From positions 1 to 64,000 of the IMG/VR virus record IMGVR_UViG_3300021168_000494: a stretch of DNA of 64,000 nt, one strand, 5' to 3'. The notes under the pieces were generated by a model. The model made no database searches. It saw only the letters and a list, made by a program, of their open reading frames with translations, and was not told the origin of the DNA. The position numbers and the translations under genes were made by a program. The DNA is from a virus. Below are positions 57,344 through 64,000 of the stretch, in pieces (the first letter of the stretch is position 1; the number at the start of each line of letters is the position of its first letter).

Positions 57344-57632
57344 GCGACCACACGATCGACTTCCTACCGCTCGGGCCTTCTCTGCGGAGACCGGAGTCTT
57401 TCACGAGGCCCTTCTTCGCGAGAGGGGCCATTCGCGGTGATATCGACACAAGGGCGATCCCGGTGGCCTGAGAGATCTCGTGAGTTGTCCGCGGAGTCCG
57501 CAGGATATCGACCACGACAGCCTCGAGTTCCGTAGCGTTGACGGATTTAGCGGCCGCCTTCGCTGTCGGGGGATCCTTCCTGCGCGACCGTCCCGGCTTC
57601 GGGGTCTCCTGAAACAGGTTCTGCTGGACCAT
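57336..57632 (-). CDS. winged-HTH-like regulator, 98 aa
   Basis: Minus strand. GGGAGAAGAAAA precedes the ATG at 57632. A basic N-terminus (PKPGRSRRKDPPTAKAAAKS) leads to VVVDILRTPRTTHEISQATG, IALVSISPRMAPLAKKGLVK and RREGPSGRKSIVW. This is a wHTH pattern common in small phage regulators and replication-linked proteins. It overlaps the upstream gene by 86 bases. It is the last gene of the minus-strand operon. Confidence 0.72.
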   Translation of the reverse strand: MVQQNLFQETPKPGRSRRKDPPTAKAAAKSVNATELEAVVVDILRTPRTTHEISQATGIALVSISPRMAPLAKKGLVKDSGLRREGPSGRKSIVWSLT

Positions 57633-57861
57633 TTTTCTTCTCCCGTACTTCAATGCTTTTCGGTTTGGTGGTCGCCACGATGGCGATGCTCAGGTCCGGG
57701 TGCATCTGCATCACGTCACGCATCAGGGCCTCGGCGTGGGGCCGGCTGAAATCCTTACCGTCACAAATTATCAAATACGCGCAGTCCGGGCGCAGTTCGT
57801 ATCCCTTGACGAGCGGCGAGAGTTTCTGGAAGTCGTCGATGTTGATGGGCATTTCTTTCAT
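57547..57861 (-). CDS. hypothetical protein, 104 aa
   Basis: Minus strand; ATG overlaps the preceding stop. The N-terminal 75 residues look folded (DDFQKLSPLVKGYELRPDCA, YLIICDGKDFSRPHAEALMR, DLSIAIVATTKPKSIEVREK). The last 30 residues are acidic and unordered and overlap the wHTH gene. No family is recognised. Confidence 0.6.
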   Translation of the reverse strand: MKEMPINIDDFQKLSPLVKGYELRPDCAYLIICDGKDFSRPHAEALMRDVMQMHPDLSIAIVATTKPKSIEVREKKNGPAEPVSGDPEAGTVAQEGSPDSEGGR

Positions 57862-58034
57862 CGAACGTGATGGTCTGCATTTGTTCCCACAAAAATGCGA
57901 CCATCTCTCATTTCTTTAACCTCAACAAAATCCACGACGTCTTCATGTTGCGGAGTTGCTTCGCAGCAGTTTGTGACAATCTCGGCATCGGGTGGAAGTG
58001 CTGCCAATGTTTCGATCAACTCTAGGACTTTCAT
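57858..58034 (-). CDS. hypothetical protein, 58 aa
   Basis: Minus strand; GAAGGAGAATAAC precedes the ATG. The sequence MKVLELIETLAALPPDAEIV, TNCCEATPQHEDVVDFVEVK, EMRDGRIFVGTNADHHVR is a well-formed small protein of a type common in phage early regions. Its TGA overlaps the next ATG. Confidence 0.65.
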   Translation of the reverse strand: MKVLELIETLAALPPDAEIVTNCCEATPQHEDVVDFVEVKEMRDGRIFVGTNADHHVR

Positions 58035-58063
58035 TTGTTATTCTCCTTCGATTTTGACTGGTT

Positions 58064-58402
58064 TCATAGAAAGGCTCGCGGCGAGAAGCTGATCAGCACG
58101 TCGGCCGCACGGATCGGGAAAACGCCATCATCTTCAAGCTGTGCGGCAGCTTGCCTCGGAGTGACGTTGAATCTCTCGACTACGAAAGCGATCAATTTGT
58201 CGGATGGAGTGCCAACGATTTGATTCCAGTCTAGGCAATAAATTGGCTGGAAATCCTCGGGGCCGAGTTTTGCTCTGATCGGGAAAGGGCTTGCAAGGGG
58301 AACTTCATCGGAGTCGAAGATCTTGCGCCATTGGGGATATCGCGGGGAAGAAGGATTCAGATGTGCTCTCCAGAATTGGTACGTCAGACTCGTCGTGATC
58401 AT
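58064..58402 (-). CDS. hypothetical protein, 112 aa
   Basis: Minus strand; ATG in the overlap with the previous stop, AAAGGAACG upstream. The sequence contains YQFWRAHLNPSSPRYPQWRK, FQPIYCLDWNQIVGTPSDKL and FVVERFNVTPRQAAAQLEDD. The last part resembles a helix-turn-helix. No family is recognised. Confidence 0.6.
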   Translation of the reverse strand: MITTSLTYQFWRAHLNPSSPRYPQWRKIFDSDEVPLASPFPIRAKLGPEDFQPIYCLDWNQIVGTPSDKLIAFVVERFNVTPRQAAAQLEDDGVFPIRAADVLISFSPRAFL

Positions 58403-58656
58403 TTTTTCGTTCCTTTCGGTTTGCGGAATCGGTCGGCGTTAGGACAGCGACCGAAGTGACACTCGAGGCGTTGCGGGTCTTCATTCTCCGTGCCCGGGAT
58501 CACTGTGAATGGCATCTTTTTGTTCTTCCCGGTATGAGGGTCGATGTTGGGTGTTAGAAACCACAGCATGAGGGCGTTGCAACCGCGGCAGTGGGACTCG
58601 CCGTCGTATTTATAGCCGATGGATTCGAGTTCGTCGCGCGTATTGGGGAGCGGCAT
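58399..58656 (-). CDS. zinc-binding-like protein, 85 aa
   Basis: Minus strand. HCRGCNALMLWFLTP and ECHFGRCPNADRFRKPKG give a CxxC...CHxxxC zinc pattern. The N-terminus (PNTRDELESIGYKYDGES) is short and helical. Its TGA overlaps the next ATG. This pattern occurs in small phage replication-region proteins; function is unknown. Confidence 0.6.
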   Translation of the reverse strand: MPLPNTRDELESIGYKYDGESHCRGCNALMLWFLTPNIDPHTGKNKKMPFTVIPGTENEDPQRLECHFGRCPNADRFRKPKGTKK

Positions 58657-58662
58657 AGAACC

Positions 58663-58815
58663 TCACAGGAAGTATTCGTAGTGCAGGTCGCTTACGAGTT
58701 TGTAAACCACGACCGGATCAAGGTGTGGTTGGCGCCGGCAGATTTCCTTCGTAAGCTGAGTGTCGATCCCGACCCAATCTGGCTCGACGTCTAGGTCCGT
58801 GATATTCAGCTTCAC
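58663..58815 (-). CDS. hypothetical protein, 50 aa
   Basis: Minus strand; GGAGGACCATC precedes a GTG at 58815, which I prefer over the longer frame from 58869 that starts inside the previous gene. It encodes MKLNITDLDVEPDWVGIDTQ, LTKEICRRQPHLDPVVVYKL, VSDLHYEYFL. No family is recognised. Confidence 0.55.
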   Translation of the reverse strand: MKLNITDLDVEPDWVGIDTQLTKEICRRQPHLDPVVVYKLVSDLHYEYFL

Positions 58816-58858
58816 GATGGTCCTCCACCAGCGCCATCCGTCGATAGAACTGGTCCAG

Positions 58859-59638
58859 CTACTCCTCATCGTCAGCGTCGAAGAGTTCTTCCTGCGTCTC
58901 CTCGAGTTTGAGCCAGAAGTTGTTCTGCAGGTTGTGTTCCGCGAAGTTCGTAACGTCGCGGCTCAACTTCACCTGCAGCCGGAACGAGAGTCGGATCACC
59001 TGGCGAGCGGATCCCTCGCCCTTCCGTTCCACGATCGCAAGGCCGGCGTTGATCATTTTCGCGGCCGGTAGTTCGAGAGCCGCTTCCGTACTGTCATGCG
59101 AGAGGAAGAACTCCGCGTGCTGCCCGGGCAGTTCACGGAAATTCATACTCTTGCGGCCCTTCTTCGTGACGTCCTTGTACCCATCGGCGATGATCTTCGG
59201 CACCAGGTCCAGATGTGCGTCCTCGAGCGGCACCGTGATCTGCATCGCCACGGTGATATCGCCCTTCGGAGTTTTGCCGAAGATCGGTTTCAGGTAGAAG
59301 ACCTCCATGCGATCGCCGACAACTTTCGGCTTGGGAGGCTGCTCGGCTAGGAGGGAGCCCTTCTTCGCGGCCGGCTTGTCGAGTTCCTCGAGTTGGCTTT
59401 CGGCTGTTCGTGTAGGCGTATTGAAATCCGCTACAGGATCGAGCGGTCGAGGTCCGCGCGATCCGGTCTTTTTCGGTGCCCGTTTTCTGTCTGGAAGCAG
59501 ACTTTTTGACGGTTGCCCCTCCCCTTCCTTCGCGCCTTCGGCCGGCGTTTCGGTCGACGTTGCCGCTGCGGCCTGTGCCGGCTTGGGTTTCGGCGTGCGC
59601 TTCGGCTTGGATACAGACTTCTTGGACTTTTTTGTCAT
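58859..59638 (-). CDS. early-region protein with basic N-terminus, 259 aa
   Basis: Minus strand; AAAGAGGAAC precedes GTG/ATG starts (59641/59638). Residues 1-60 are Lys/Pro/Ala-rich and unstructured (SKKSVSKPKRTPKPKP). Residues ~105-255 look folded (DRMEVFYLKPIFGKTPKGDI, TVAMQITVPLEDAHLDLVPK, RQVIRLSFRLQVKLSRDVTN). The acidic end is EELFDADDEE. It sits in the recombination operon, so a DNA-related role is possible. The palindrome GTATATAC lies 49 bases upstream. Confidence 0.6.
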   Translation of the reverse strand: MTKKSKKSVSKPKRTPKPKPAQAAAATSTETPAEGAKEGEGQPSKSLLPDRKRAPKKTGSRGPRPLDPVADFNTPTRTAESQLEELDKPAAKKGSLLAEQPPKPKVVGDRMEVFYLKPIFGKTPKGDITVAMQITVPLEDAHLDLVPKIIADGYKDVTKKGRKSMNFRELPGQHAEFFLSHDSTEAALELPAAKMINAGLAIVERKGEGSARQVIRLSFRLQVKLSRDVTNFAEHNLQNNFWLKLEETQEELFDADDEE

Positions 59639-59687
59639 CACGTTCCTCTTTCGATTTTAGGTTTGAACTGCGGGGATACAGCGCGCT

Positions 59688-59699
59688 GAGTATATACTC
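59688..59699 (-). promoter_or_regulatory. GAGTATATACTC palindrome upstream of minus-strand gene
   Basis: The core GTATATAC (59690-59697) extends to a 12-bp perfect palindrome. Read on the minus strand, TTGATT, a 16-base spacer and TATACT form a good sigma70-like promoter for the gene starting at 59638. It is the only copy of the motif on this strand's operon. Confidence 0.5.
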
Positions 59700-59712
59700 T
59701 CGGCTCCCGGAA

Positions 59713-60414
59713 TCAACCGCTATCTGTTGCACGATGCTCGATCACGTGGAGTAATCCACATGCCAGACAGCGCGTTACGACACCGTAAATTCCAAGTTGG
59801 GCAAGCCATCGAACGGCCCCTTCGGCGACCTCCTGTTCGGCATATACCTGCAGAGGGCAAGGGGCACCAGGCTTTTTCACCCCCAGTTCCACAAGTTTTG
59901 CACATTCCCTTTCCGTCATCTCGCGGACAAATTTCAACTTAGCTGACTTACCCACTTTTCCACTGCGATAAAGACTTACAACAGGATCCTCCCCATCTAA
60001 AGATTTAGAAAACACTTGTGGTGATGATGAGTGCTGTGGATTTGTAGGAAATCTGTCGAGACCGCACTTAGCCGCTATGGTTTCTAGGACTTCTGGCATT
60101 TGGTTTTGCACAGCGGCATTGGAAAATCTGATAGTTTCGATGGATAACTTCTGAAGGATCCGGGCGTCGCGGATCGCGTCCTGCCGAGCGTTGTGGCTCG
60201 GCCCGTCGACCTCTATCGCCAATTGTCGGGAAGGGCAGTAGAAGTCTACGATGTAGCCCCGTAGAACGGCCTGACGGCGAAACTTCAGCCCTCCTAGGCG
60301 GTTGTACCGCAGGTGGTCCCAAAGTAGGCTCTCGTGGGCTGTGGGGGCCTTCCGCATGCGTTTAGCGAACTGTTTGATTTCAGGCCGAACCAGCCTTCGG
60401 AGACTCCTACCCAT
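59713..60414 (-). CDS. DUF559-type endonuclease with C-terminal extension, 233 aa
   Basis: Minus strand; GGGAGGAACG precedes the ATG at 60414. AKRMRKAPTAHESLLWDHLR, GLKFRRQAVLRGYIVDFYCP and LAIEVDGPSHN match DUF559, a PD-(D/E)xK-type nuclease family related to Vsr (D and ExD residues present), and RDARILQKLSIETIRFSN follows. The last ~100 residues add a second part ending TRCLACGLLHVIEH, possibly zinc-binding. It may act in recombination or against host DNA. Confidence 0.78.
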   Translation of the reverse strand: MGRSLRRLVRPEIKQFAKRMRKAPTAHESLLWDHLRYNRLGGLKFRRQAVLRGYIVDFYCPSRQLAIEVDGPSHNARQDAIRDARILQKLSIETIRFSNAAVQNQMPEVLETIAAKCGLDRFPTNPQHSSSPQVFSKSLDGEDPVVSLYRSGKVGKSAKLKFVREMTERECAKLVELGVKKPGAPCPLQVYAEQEVAEGAVRWLAQLGIYGVVTRCLACGLLHVIEHRATDSG

Positions 60415-60601
60415 CGTTCCTCCCGTTGCCGGCGCCCCTCGGATCCGGGAACAGTAGCGCGTAATCATGCGCGCGAATCGGCGTGATCCACTCCCACCAC
60501 CCATCGCCGGTCTGTCGGTCAAGGACGTGAATCCAGCGGCCCACGCGCCAGCGGATGAATCGCGCGGTCGGATCAGATAGCCTCTCGATCGTCAGTTCCA
60601 C
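60407..60601 (-). CDS. hypothetical protein, 64 aa
   Basis: Minus strand; GGAGGGCGAC precedes the GTG at 60601. It encodes MELTIERLSDPTARFIRWRV, GRWIHVLDRQTGDGWWEWIT, RAHDYALLFPDPRGAGN. A Trp-rich small beta protein overlapping both neighbours by a few bases. No family is recognised. Confidence 0.55.
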   Translation of the reverse strand: MELTIERLSDPTARFIRWRVGRWIHVLDRQTGDGWWEWITPIRAHDYALLFPDPRGAGNGRNDG

Positions 60602-60962
60602 GTCGCCCTCCGATCTCCCGGTTGTGTTTGTTGCGATGGCAGGGATGGATTGAGAACATCCCGTGTGCCCACTGGACATTCGTGCAGATCGTGCCGTCAG
60701 CCAAGCGCCGGCCAAAACAGTCGCAGCGCGCCATCGGTCGGCCGCTGCGGATGTGTTCAAGGTTCCCATCCCAGGCGGGGCAGAATTTCTTACAAAGGGC
60801 GCAAATGTACCGCGCGGCCAAGTAGACCTTCTCCCGGAGCTCACTCCGATCCGGGCCGGCCAGATAGATGTGGCCAGCGATCGAAATCCAGCTTGGAGCG
60901 TGGATCTCGCCGGCTTTGCGCGCAGCTTTAGTTGCGGCGACGTCCTTTTGGTTTTCGATCAA
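60573..60962 (-). CDS. HNH-like nuclease, 129 aa
   Basis: Minus strand; GAGGGGAAA precedes a TTG start at 60962. YICALCKKFCPAWDGNLEHI, ARCDCFGR, NVQWAHGMFSIHPCHRNKHN show CxxC cysteines, EH, a central WAH and a C-terminal CHxNKH, fitting an HNH nuclease with zinc cluster. A role in recombination or genome resolution is possible. It overlaps the previous gene by 35 bases. Confidence 0.62.
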   Translation of the reverse strand: MIENQKDVAATKAARKAGEIHAPSWISIAGHIYLAGPDRSELREKVYLAARYICALCKKFCPAWDGNLEHIRSGRPMARCDCFGRRLADGTICTNVQWAHGMFSIHPCHRNKHNREIGGRRGTDDREAI

Positions 60963-61224
60963 TTTCCCCTCGTCTCTGTGCTTCGACTTTGTATTCGAGG
61001 CGCCGGCGCAGGAGATGGTGCTCTTCGCACATGCCCTCGATCAAATAATCCGTGGCCAGTTCTAGGCCGAAGGCCGACACCCAACTATCCCACAGCGTTT
61101 CAAACGCCTCGATCGCCAGCCGATCCATTTGCAGACGCAACTCGCCGCGGATCATGTTCCGGGCCTTCCGGCGTTCGGCGAGGCCCTTGAAGAATTCCTT
61201 CTGCTCTTTGGACAATTCGTTCAT
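60928..61224 (-). CDS. hypothetical helical protein, 98 aa
   Basis: Minus strand; ATG at 61224 overlaps the methyltransferase stop. The protein is helical and basic (LSKEQKEFFKGLAERRKARN, MDRLAIEAFETLWDSWVSAF, EEHHLLRRRLEYKVEAQRRG). A longer frame to 61377 exists but overlaps the methyltransferase with low-complexity sequence. No family is recognised. Confidence 0.6.
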   Translation of the reverse strand: MNELSKEQKEFFKGLAERRKARNMIRGELRLQMDRLAIEAFETLWDSWVSAFGLELATDYLIEGMCEEHHLLRRRLEYKVEAQRRGEIDRKPKGRRRN

Positions 61225-61883
61225 TTTAGAATCGGGACGTGCCTCGCCAGCCGGCGTTTCAGATACCGAGGGAACTCCCACGCGCCCTGTTGCCGACAGG
61301 AGCGATGGAGGTTCTTGATCAGACGTGCGTGCTGAACCTGCAGATGTTCCTCGCCCTCGGTCCAGAGGTCGTGCCATCCGAAATCAAACTTCCGGCGCCC
61401 AGGGTAGAAGTTGAGGGCGTCGCCGTGGATCAGTTCCACGCGGTGGTTGCTGCGGAACTCGTGGCCCACCACTCGGAGGATTTGTTTGTCGATCTCGACG
61501 ACCGTGATGTGATCAACCTTCTTCGAGGCGAGTAAGCCACGCACGACGCAACCGAGGCCCAAGCCGGTGATGAGTACCGATCCGTGGGCGTTCATCCAAA
61601 TCGGCAGATGCTTGCGGAGTTCCGGGCGCGAATCCTCCATCACTAGGTCTCCGTGATTACTGAGATGGAGAGTTGACCACGATGTTCGCCAGAGTAGCGT
61701 GTAGGAGGGGAAACCAACCCGAGCGAAGCTGTTTGCGGCCAGCGCCTGGTGAAAGACCGACAGGTGTGCGTTCCTGCGTTGCATATCTTCGGCCCACACG
61801 CGTTCGATCATCCACAGGCCGAATACCTGTGGTCGGAGTGAAAGCGGAACGCGCGCTGCTTCTATGTAGTCGTCCGGTTTCAT
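61221..61883 (-). CDS. spermidine-synthase-like SAM-binding protein, 220 aa
   Basis: Minus strand. VLITGLGLGCVVRGLLASKK is a Rossmann motif I, and VDHITVVEIDKQILRVVGHE, RVELIHGDALNFYPG and FDFGWHDLW follow the order of polyamine aminopropyltransferases and related SAM enzymes. The N-terminal ~90 residues are specific to it. It could be a methyltransferase or a polyamine enzyme; the substrate is unknown. It is unusual in an early recombination operon. Confidence 0.68.
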   Translation of the reverse strand: MKPDDYIEAARVPLSLRPQVFGLWMIERVWAEDMQRRNAHLSVFHQALAANSFARVGFPSYTLLWRTSWSTLHLSNHGDLVMEDSRPELRKHLPIWMNAHGSVLITGLGLGCVVRGLLASKKVDHITVVEIDKQILRVVGHEFRSNHRVELIHGDALNFYPGRRKFDFGWHDLWTEGEEHLQVQHARLIKNLHRSCRQQGAWEFPRYLKRRLARHVPILK

Positions 61884-62185
61884 GGGAGCTCGAGTCCTGC
61901 TTTTGCGGCTGCGTGGCCGATCTTTATGCCAGCGTGGATCGCTGAACTCTGGATGGCCATTAGATTTCGCAGCGTCAAAACGTATGGGTGGTCCATCTCC
62001 GGAAGATCGTGCAGGTCAAATTTGTAGCCTGCGAGTTCGATTGCTCCGACGACGCATCCCTTCACTAGATATTCGAAGTCATGGCATGCGTGCAGGGAAT
62101 CGGCGAGGTGTTCTGTCACCTCACCTGGCTCTGTCAAGATGCTTTTGATTGCCTCGTTTAGTTTCTCGATTTCCTGTGGGGTCAT
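61880..62185 (-). CDS. hypothetical protein, 101 aa
   Basis: Minus strand; the ATG and stop both overlap neighbours (ATGA). Helical throughout: QEIEKLNEAIKSILTEPGEV, SLHACHDFEYLVKGCVVGAI, LTLRNLMAIQSSAIHAGIKI. No family is recognised. It lies directly downstream of the RecT-like gene. Confidence 0.6.
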   Translation of the reverse strand: MTPQEIEKLNEAIKSILTEPGEVTEHLADSLHACHDFEYLVKGCVVGAIELAGYKFDLHDLPEMDHPYVLTLRNLMAIQSSAIHAGIKIGHAAAKAGLELP

Positions 62186-63519
62186 TCATCCTCTCCCGGC
62201 TCGCGCCGGATCGGCGTGCGCCCATCTTCCTGAAAGTGCAAACTGCCCAAGCGTTTGATCCCCACGATATCCTTCCGGTTGTCGATCCAGAGTTCGGCAA
62301 CGGTGGAGACGAGGTCAACCTCGTTCGGGAAAAACTTCCGCAGGGTATCCGACCAGCAGTTGTGCCAAATGCCGTTCAGCCGGATGGAGACATAGGCAAC
62401 GTGCCGCTCCCGGGTCATGCCCTGAATGACCCTGTGGATCGTGCCGATCTCCAACGTCGCGTCCTTTGGGAGCCCGTGGGGAACCTTCGGCTTTGCCGGC
62501 TGTTGCGCCTTTTGGGCCGGGGAGTCCCCACGTTTGGGCGGTGTTACGTTCCTGGCGGCCGCTAGGCGCGAATCGGCCTCCTGGCCGCGTTGGAGGGCAA
62601 CATCGGGGCGTTTGGCCCCTGTGGTGCCCTTTAAAGCCTGTTGCTGTTGAAATACAGCGTCATTCTCGGCTTGCGTATGCTCGTCGGAAGGACACTGGAT
62701 TCGAAGGCATCCGTGGCGCTCGCACCATTCACCCCGTTTTTTGGCATCGAGAATTTGCTGTTGGCTGGCTTTGGATGCCCCGTACCCTGTGTCTAGGATC
62801 TTCCCGGACGGCGCCACGCCATCGTGAGATATCTGTCGGCCTCCGGGCGTGAGGTCCGCGAGCCGCTGGCTCATCTCCTCTTCGCTGTAGATATCCGAGA
62901 GATCGGGGAACACCTTGCGGAGGGCGTGGGACTCGGCGCACTTGGCCAGCATGTGCTTCGGCATCCGATTCCAGAAGTCTGCGCGGGTCTCTCTCAAATC
63001 GACAGGGGCGAACTCTTCCCAAAAGACAGTGGCAGCGCCCACCCGCTCTCCCTTTTTGCGGAAAGCCTCGACGGTCACCGAATCCGGGATCCTGCGCCCT
63101 GCCGGCGTCTTCCCATTGTCGCCGAGCGTTGGGTCATTAAAGGTCCACTTCGGCTCACCAGTTCCACCGAAGTCTCTGCGGTGACTGCGCGCGGCCATCG
63201 AACGGTAGCCACCGATCCCCACGATGATCACCATTTCGGCCGGCTGATTTCTCCGCGGCCATTTGATGGCGTACACCTGCTTCGTGAACGGATCGAGTTT
63301 TTTCTTTTTGCAGACCAGCATGAAGAGAGAAAACTCCTCGTCGGTGCAATCCTTCGCCACCGTCTTTTTGAGGAGGTCGATCTCTGCCGGTCGCAGCGTC
63401 CGCTCCTGGGAGGGATGCCGGATGATCGCCGTGGTGACCGTGGCCGGCGTTGGCTTGGGCCTTGGGGCCGCCTTACGCTGCTGCCGGTGGGGTCTGCGAG
63501 CCGGCGTCTTTTTTGCCAT
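62182..63519 (-). CDS. bet: RecT/Bet-family single-strand annealing protein, 445 aa
   Basis: Minus strand. Residues ~55-235 carry EEFSLFMLVCKKKKLDPFTK-QVYAIKW, VIIVGIGGYRSMAARS, VGAATVFWEEFA and MPKHMLAKCAESHALRKVFP with DLSDIYSEEEM, the conserved core of phage Bet/RecT recombinases. A basic N-terminus and a long Gln/Pro-rich C-terminal extension with CERHGCLRIQCPSDEH make it longer than lambda Bet (261 aa). It should anneal single-stranded DNA during phage recombination. No partner exonuclease is in the window. Confidence 0.88.
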   Translation of the reverse strand: MAKKTPARRPHRQQRKAAPRPKPTPATVTTAIIRHPSQERTLRPAEIDLLKKTVAKDCTDEEFSLFMLVCKKKKLDPFTKQVYAIKWPRRNQPAEMVIIVGIGGYRSMAARSHRRDFGGTGEPKWTFNDPTLGDNGKTPAGRRIPDSVTVEAFRKKGERVGAATVFWEEFAPVDLRETRADFWNRMPKHMLAKCAESHALRKVFPDLSDIYSEEEMSQRLADLTPGGRQISHDGVAPSGKILDTGYGASKASQQQILDAKKRGEWCERHGCLRIQCPSDEHTQAENDAVFQQQQALKGTTGAKRPDVALQRGQEADSRLAAARNVTPPKRGDSPAQKAQQPAKPKVPHGLPKDATLEIGTIHRVIQGMTRERHVAYVSIRLNGIWHNCWSDTLRKFFPNEVDLVSTVAELWIDNRKDIVGIKRLGSLHFQEDGRTPIRREPGEDE

Positions 63520-63757
63520 CGTTCTCCTCGATTCGCGTGCATTTGTAGTTCGGTTTGATGTGGACTAGGAAATAGCTGCCCTTCGATTCGGAGGCCATCA
63601 TCTCCGTCACCTTCTCTGCGGGGACGGCATGGTACCTGTAAACACGCCTTTTGTCCTCTTCTTTCCGGGCGCGGAACTCGACCTCGAGGTCCCTCGTGGC
63701 AGCGTCGTAGCCGACCGCTGCGAGGATTTTGCTGCTGATTTTGTGTCGTTGCATCAT
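63473..63757 (-). CDS. KTSC-domain protein, 94 aa
   Basis: Minus strand; AGGAATG leads into tandem ATGs. ISSKILAAVGYDAATRDLEV-EFRARK, YRYHAVPAEKVTEMMASESK-GSYFLVHIKPNYKCTRI fit the small KTSC domain (named after a lysyl-tRNA-synthetase C-terminal segment). The role in phages is unknown. It overlaps the RecT-like gene by 47 bases. Confidence 0.75.
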   Translation of the reverse strand: MMQRHKISSKILAAVGYDAATRDLEVEFRARKEEDKRRVYRYHAVPAEKVTEMMASESKGSYFLVHIKPNYKCTRIEENDGKKDAGSQTPPAAA

Positions 63758-63843
63758 TCCTCCTGATAGAATCCCGGGAGGCCAAGTCCCCTCCCAACCT
63801 CCCGGGCCTTTCCGCAGCGCTGCCCTAGATTTGCTGCGAAACC

Positions 63844-64000
63844 CTAGAATTTCTTGTCTTCTTCGACTTCGATCCCGCCGACCTCGGCGATCACTTCGGC
63901 GATGGTGAGTTTGCGATTACGGACCACTTCACCGATGGCGACGTCGTCCGGTTTGAGGTACTTCAGCTTCACTTCCTGGGGCCGCACGACTTTGAACGTC
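63844..64000 (-). CDS. hypothetical protein (5' partial at window edge)
   Basis: Minus strand; open from the window end and stopping with TAG at 63844-63846. The visible 51 residues read TFKVVRPQEVKLKYLKPDDV, AIGEVVRNRKLTIAEVIAEV, GGIEVEEDKKF. The acidic end and spacing to the KTSC gene suit an operon member. No family can be named from this piece. Confidence 0.55.
   Translation of the reverse strand, partial: TFKVVRPQEVKLKYLKPDDVAIGEVVRNRKLTIAEVIAEVGGIEVEEDKKF

Overview
The window reads as a contiguous stretch of a double-stranded DNA tailed bacteriophage genome (Caudoviricetes-like), open at both ends. The evidence is a terminase large subunit, portal, scaffold-like protein, major capsid protein, head-tail and ejection-type proteins, holin-like proteins and an M15 peptidase endolysin in a usual phage order. 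Gene packing is very tight, with dozens of ATGA/GTGA stop-start overlaps. No tape-measure, tail-tube or sheath gene is visible, while a very long tail/host-range protein and two large ejection-type proteins are present, so a short-tailed (podovirus-like) particle is my inference. The host is unknown. FN3-type proteins with the 'YNIYRAKVSGGPYTKIN' style, Sec and Tat signals, and high-GC codon use recall Acidobacteriota proteins, but this is weak evidence.

Layout: 1-10.8 kb (+) is an accessory region. It holds a DUF6745 protein led by a 9-bp minisatellite, a frameshifted Dam-like methylase, two further DNA methyltransferases (one fused to a ParB/Srx domain), many tiny zinc-finger-like proteins, a radical SAM enzyme, an Acb2-type cyclic-nucleotide sponge and an HNH protein. 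10.9-27.5 kb (+) is the packaging and head module: TerL, portal, scaffold, decoration protein, capsid, a GroES-like co-chaperonin and connector-like proteins. 27.5-39.9 kb (+) is the tail/ejection module, interrupted by two GIY-YIG endonuclease genes. 39.86-40.2 kb (-) is a two-gene antisense island. 40.2-49.0 kb (+) is a glycosyltransferase/epimerase/methyltransferase cassette. 49-53.5 kb (+) holds an HNH homing-type endonuclease, a structural protein and three consecutive proteins with Sec signal peptides. 53.5-57.3 kb (+) holds a LuxR-type regulator, lysis genes, a cold-shock protein, a Tat/lipoprotein-like protein and a papain-like protein. 57.3-64.0 kb (-) is an oppositely oriented, probably early operon with a RecT/Bet recombinase, a KTSC protein, DUF559 and HNH nucleases, a spermidine-synthase-like methyltransferase and small unknowns.

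The most unusual stretch is the 514-bp non-coding island just before the capsid gene (21175-21688). It carries a rho-independent terminator, a tRNA-like gene that becomes a perfect 76-nt cloverleaf only if two internal segments (58 and 39 nt) are removed, a perfect 16-bp hairpin, a parS-like palindrome and a sigma70-like promoter. A second copy of the 14-bp parS-like palindrome lies inside an ejection-protein gene at 38.7 kb. A second non-coding signal, the palindrome GTATATAC, recurs upstream of genes at about 5.2, 6.6, 7.5, 40.9 and 59.7 kb and may be a phage promoter or operator.

Several genes look broken by single-base indels (933-1445, 5630-5944 and the start of the 28.2-33.0 kb gene). 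Either these are decaying genes or the assembly contains a few indel errors; raw reads would decide.
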